6,449 bases of DNA from 2-12-FULL-60-19 sp041483675 (GTDB taxonomy: Bacteria > Desulfobacterota > Binatia > UBA9968). The first letter of the stretch is position 1, and each line of letters starts with the position of its first letter. The notes under the pieces were generated by a model. The model had not been told where the DNA came from. It did no database searches and worked only from the letters and a program-made list of their open reading frames with translations. Shown piece by piece: positions 5,805 through 6,449 of the stretch. The DNA lies in contig JBGPGE010000183.1 in the NCBI GenBank assembly GCA_041483675.1, forward strand, positions 1 to 6,449, given 5' to 3'. The position numbers were made by a program, and so were the translations under genes.

Positions 5805-6449
5805 CCAACCCTCGGCAACTCAGAGTCCGGCCTCTACTACTATGGCGCCAGATACTATGATCCAGAACTGGCACGCTTCATCTCTCCCGATCCGATCGTT
5901 CCGTCGCCGGGCGACCCGCAGACTCTCAACCGCTACAGCTATGCCAGAAACAACCCCGTCAAGTACATCGACCCCAGCGGGATGTCGTTCTGGAGCGCCA
6001 TTGCCAATTTCTTCAGAGGCTTTTTCCGCTCTGTTCCTGCACTGGTCACGGGAATCGCCGTTGGCTGGGCCACCTGGGGCGCCGGTCCTATCCTTGCCGG
6101 CATTCTCGGAGGTGTCACCGCCGCCGTTGTCAACACAGCCATCAACGGAGGCAACTGGGGCCAGGCGATTGGGATGGGTGCTGTGCTCGGAGGCATCGCA
6201 GGAGGTATAGGCGGCGATGTCTTCAAGGGGTTTGGCGGAATACCGGACAACGGTTTCAACTGGGGCAACTTCGTTGCCGGGGTTAAAACCGGCGCGGCGT
6301 TTGGCGCAGTCATAGGTGGAATCAGCACCGCCATCCACGGCGGCAACGTCTTCCAGAACGTCGCCATGGGCGCCTTGAGCGGCGCAGTCTCCTCGGCAGC
6401 GGCTTTTGGAATAATGAAGGGCGCGACGGAGGCGTACGCCGAAGCAAAA
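5805..6449 (+). pseudogene. Orphan (headless) Rhs core end, linker and start of a second C-terminal tip
   Basis: Immediately after the TAA at 5802-5804 and in the same frame, the sequence reads P-T-L-G-N-S and then E-S-G-L-Y-Y-Y-G-A-R-Y-Y-D-P. From there it repeats the core end, P-x4-D-P-S-G-M motif and linker of the upstream gene, with no stop to the window end. About 1230 or more N-terminal residues of the shell are missing and nothing suitable starts at 5805. The first in-frame ATG is 5982, the Met of the cleavage motif, with only a weak GCGGG before it. At 6436 it departs from copy 1 and reads Y-A-E-A-K, the beginning of a different tip. This is the usual form of a displaced Rhs tip cassette, and its own immunity gene is expected beyond the window. 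It may be silent, expressed from 5982, or reactivated by recombination. Confidence 0.85.
5821..6435 (+). repeat. Direct repeat, copy 2 (orphan copy of 3712-4326)
   Basis: This is the downstream partner of the 615-bp repeat. Identity is uneven. The first 46 bases (5821-5866) are identical, the next 200 or so are heavily mismatched at third positions, 6063-6172 has a single mismatch (6119), and the last part is mismatched again. The upstream edge is sharp: the core homology begins 16 bases after the stop of the propeller gene. The downstream edge coincides with the start of the new tip. Confidence 0.95.

Noticed and set aside
5805..5820. Terminator or promoter between the propeller gene and the orphan cassette
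   Set aside because: The gap is only 16 bases, with no hairpin, T-run or clear -35/-10 pair.
5842..6210. + strand frame starting at ATG 5842 as an independent gene
   Set aside because: It is out of frame with the conserved Rhs reading and is a shadow of the orphan core.
3712..6435. An insertion sequence or transposon with direct repeats
   Set aside because: There is no transposase, no terminal inverted repeats and no target-site duplication. The repeats are protein-coding Rhs core with mostly silent divergence.

Overview
The window is one polymorphic-toxin locus of the Rhs/YD-repeat type, all on the + strand. There is no RNA gene, CRISPR array, transposase or antisense gene that I can support. 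The host is probably a Gram-negative, GC-rich environmental bacterium. The basis is the large SpvB/TcB-like Rhs protein, the N-terminal membrane/export segment on its neighbour and the strongly GC-biased core codons. I cannot name the genus, and a metagenomic delta-proteobacterium-like source is only a guess.

Layout: (1) Bases 1-4799 are the 3' part of a giant Rhs gene that begins upstream of the window. It encodes, in order, FG-GAP/VCBS propeller repeats with a period of about 49 residues, a TcB-middle-like segment, a long series of YD repeats, the Rhs core end with a P-x4-D-P-x-G cleavage-type motif, a hydrophobic Gly/Ala-rich linker of about 150 residues, and a distinct C-terminal tip of about 157 residues. 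(2) Bases 4803-5804, three bases after the Rhs stop, encode a 333-residue protein with one N-terminal membrane segment and TolB/PD40-type beta-propeller repeats. By position it is the candidate immunity protein. (3) From 5805 to the window end, directly after that stop and in the same frame, lies a second, headless copy of the Rhs core end plus linker. It has no start codon of its own at its beginning, is about 91% identical in DNA to the first copy, and switches to a different tip sequence at 6436. The window ends 14 bases into the new tip.

How it works together (inference from known Rhs loci): the Rhs shell would encapsulate, cleave off and deliver the C-terminal tip, and the neighbour would protect the producer. 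The headless downstream copy is an orphan cassette carrying a second, silent or replacement toxin. The two copies form 615-bp direct repeats exactly 2109 bp (703 codons) apart. Recombination between them would delete tip 1 plus its immunity candidate and fuse the same core in frame to tip 2. The most unusual points are the uncharacterised tip with an N-S-N-H-F-V motif, the propeller immunity candidate with an export/anchor segment, and a nearly mismatch-free 110-bp patch inside otherwise diverged repeats.
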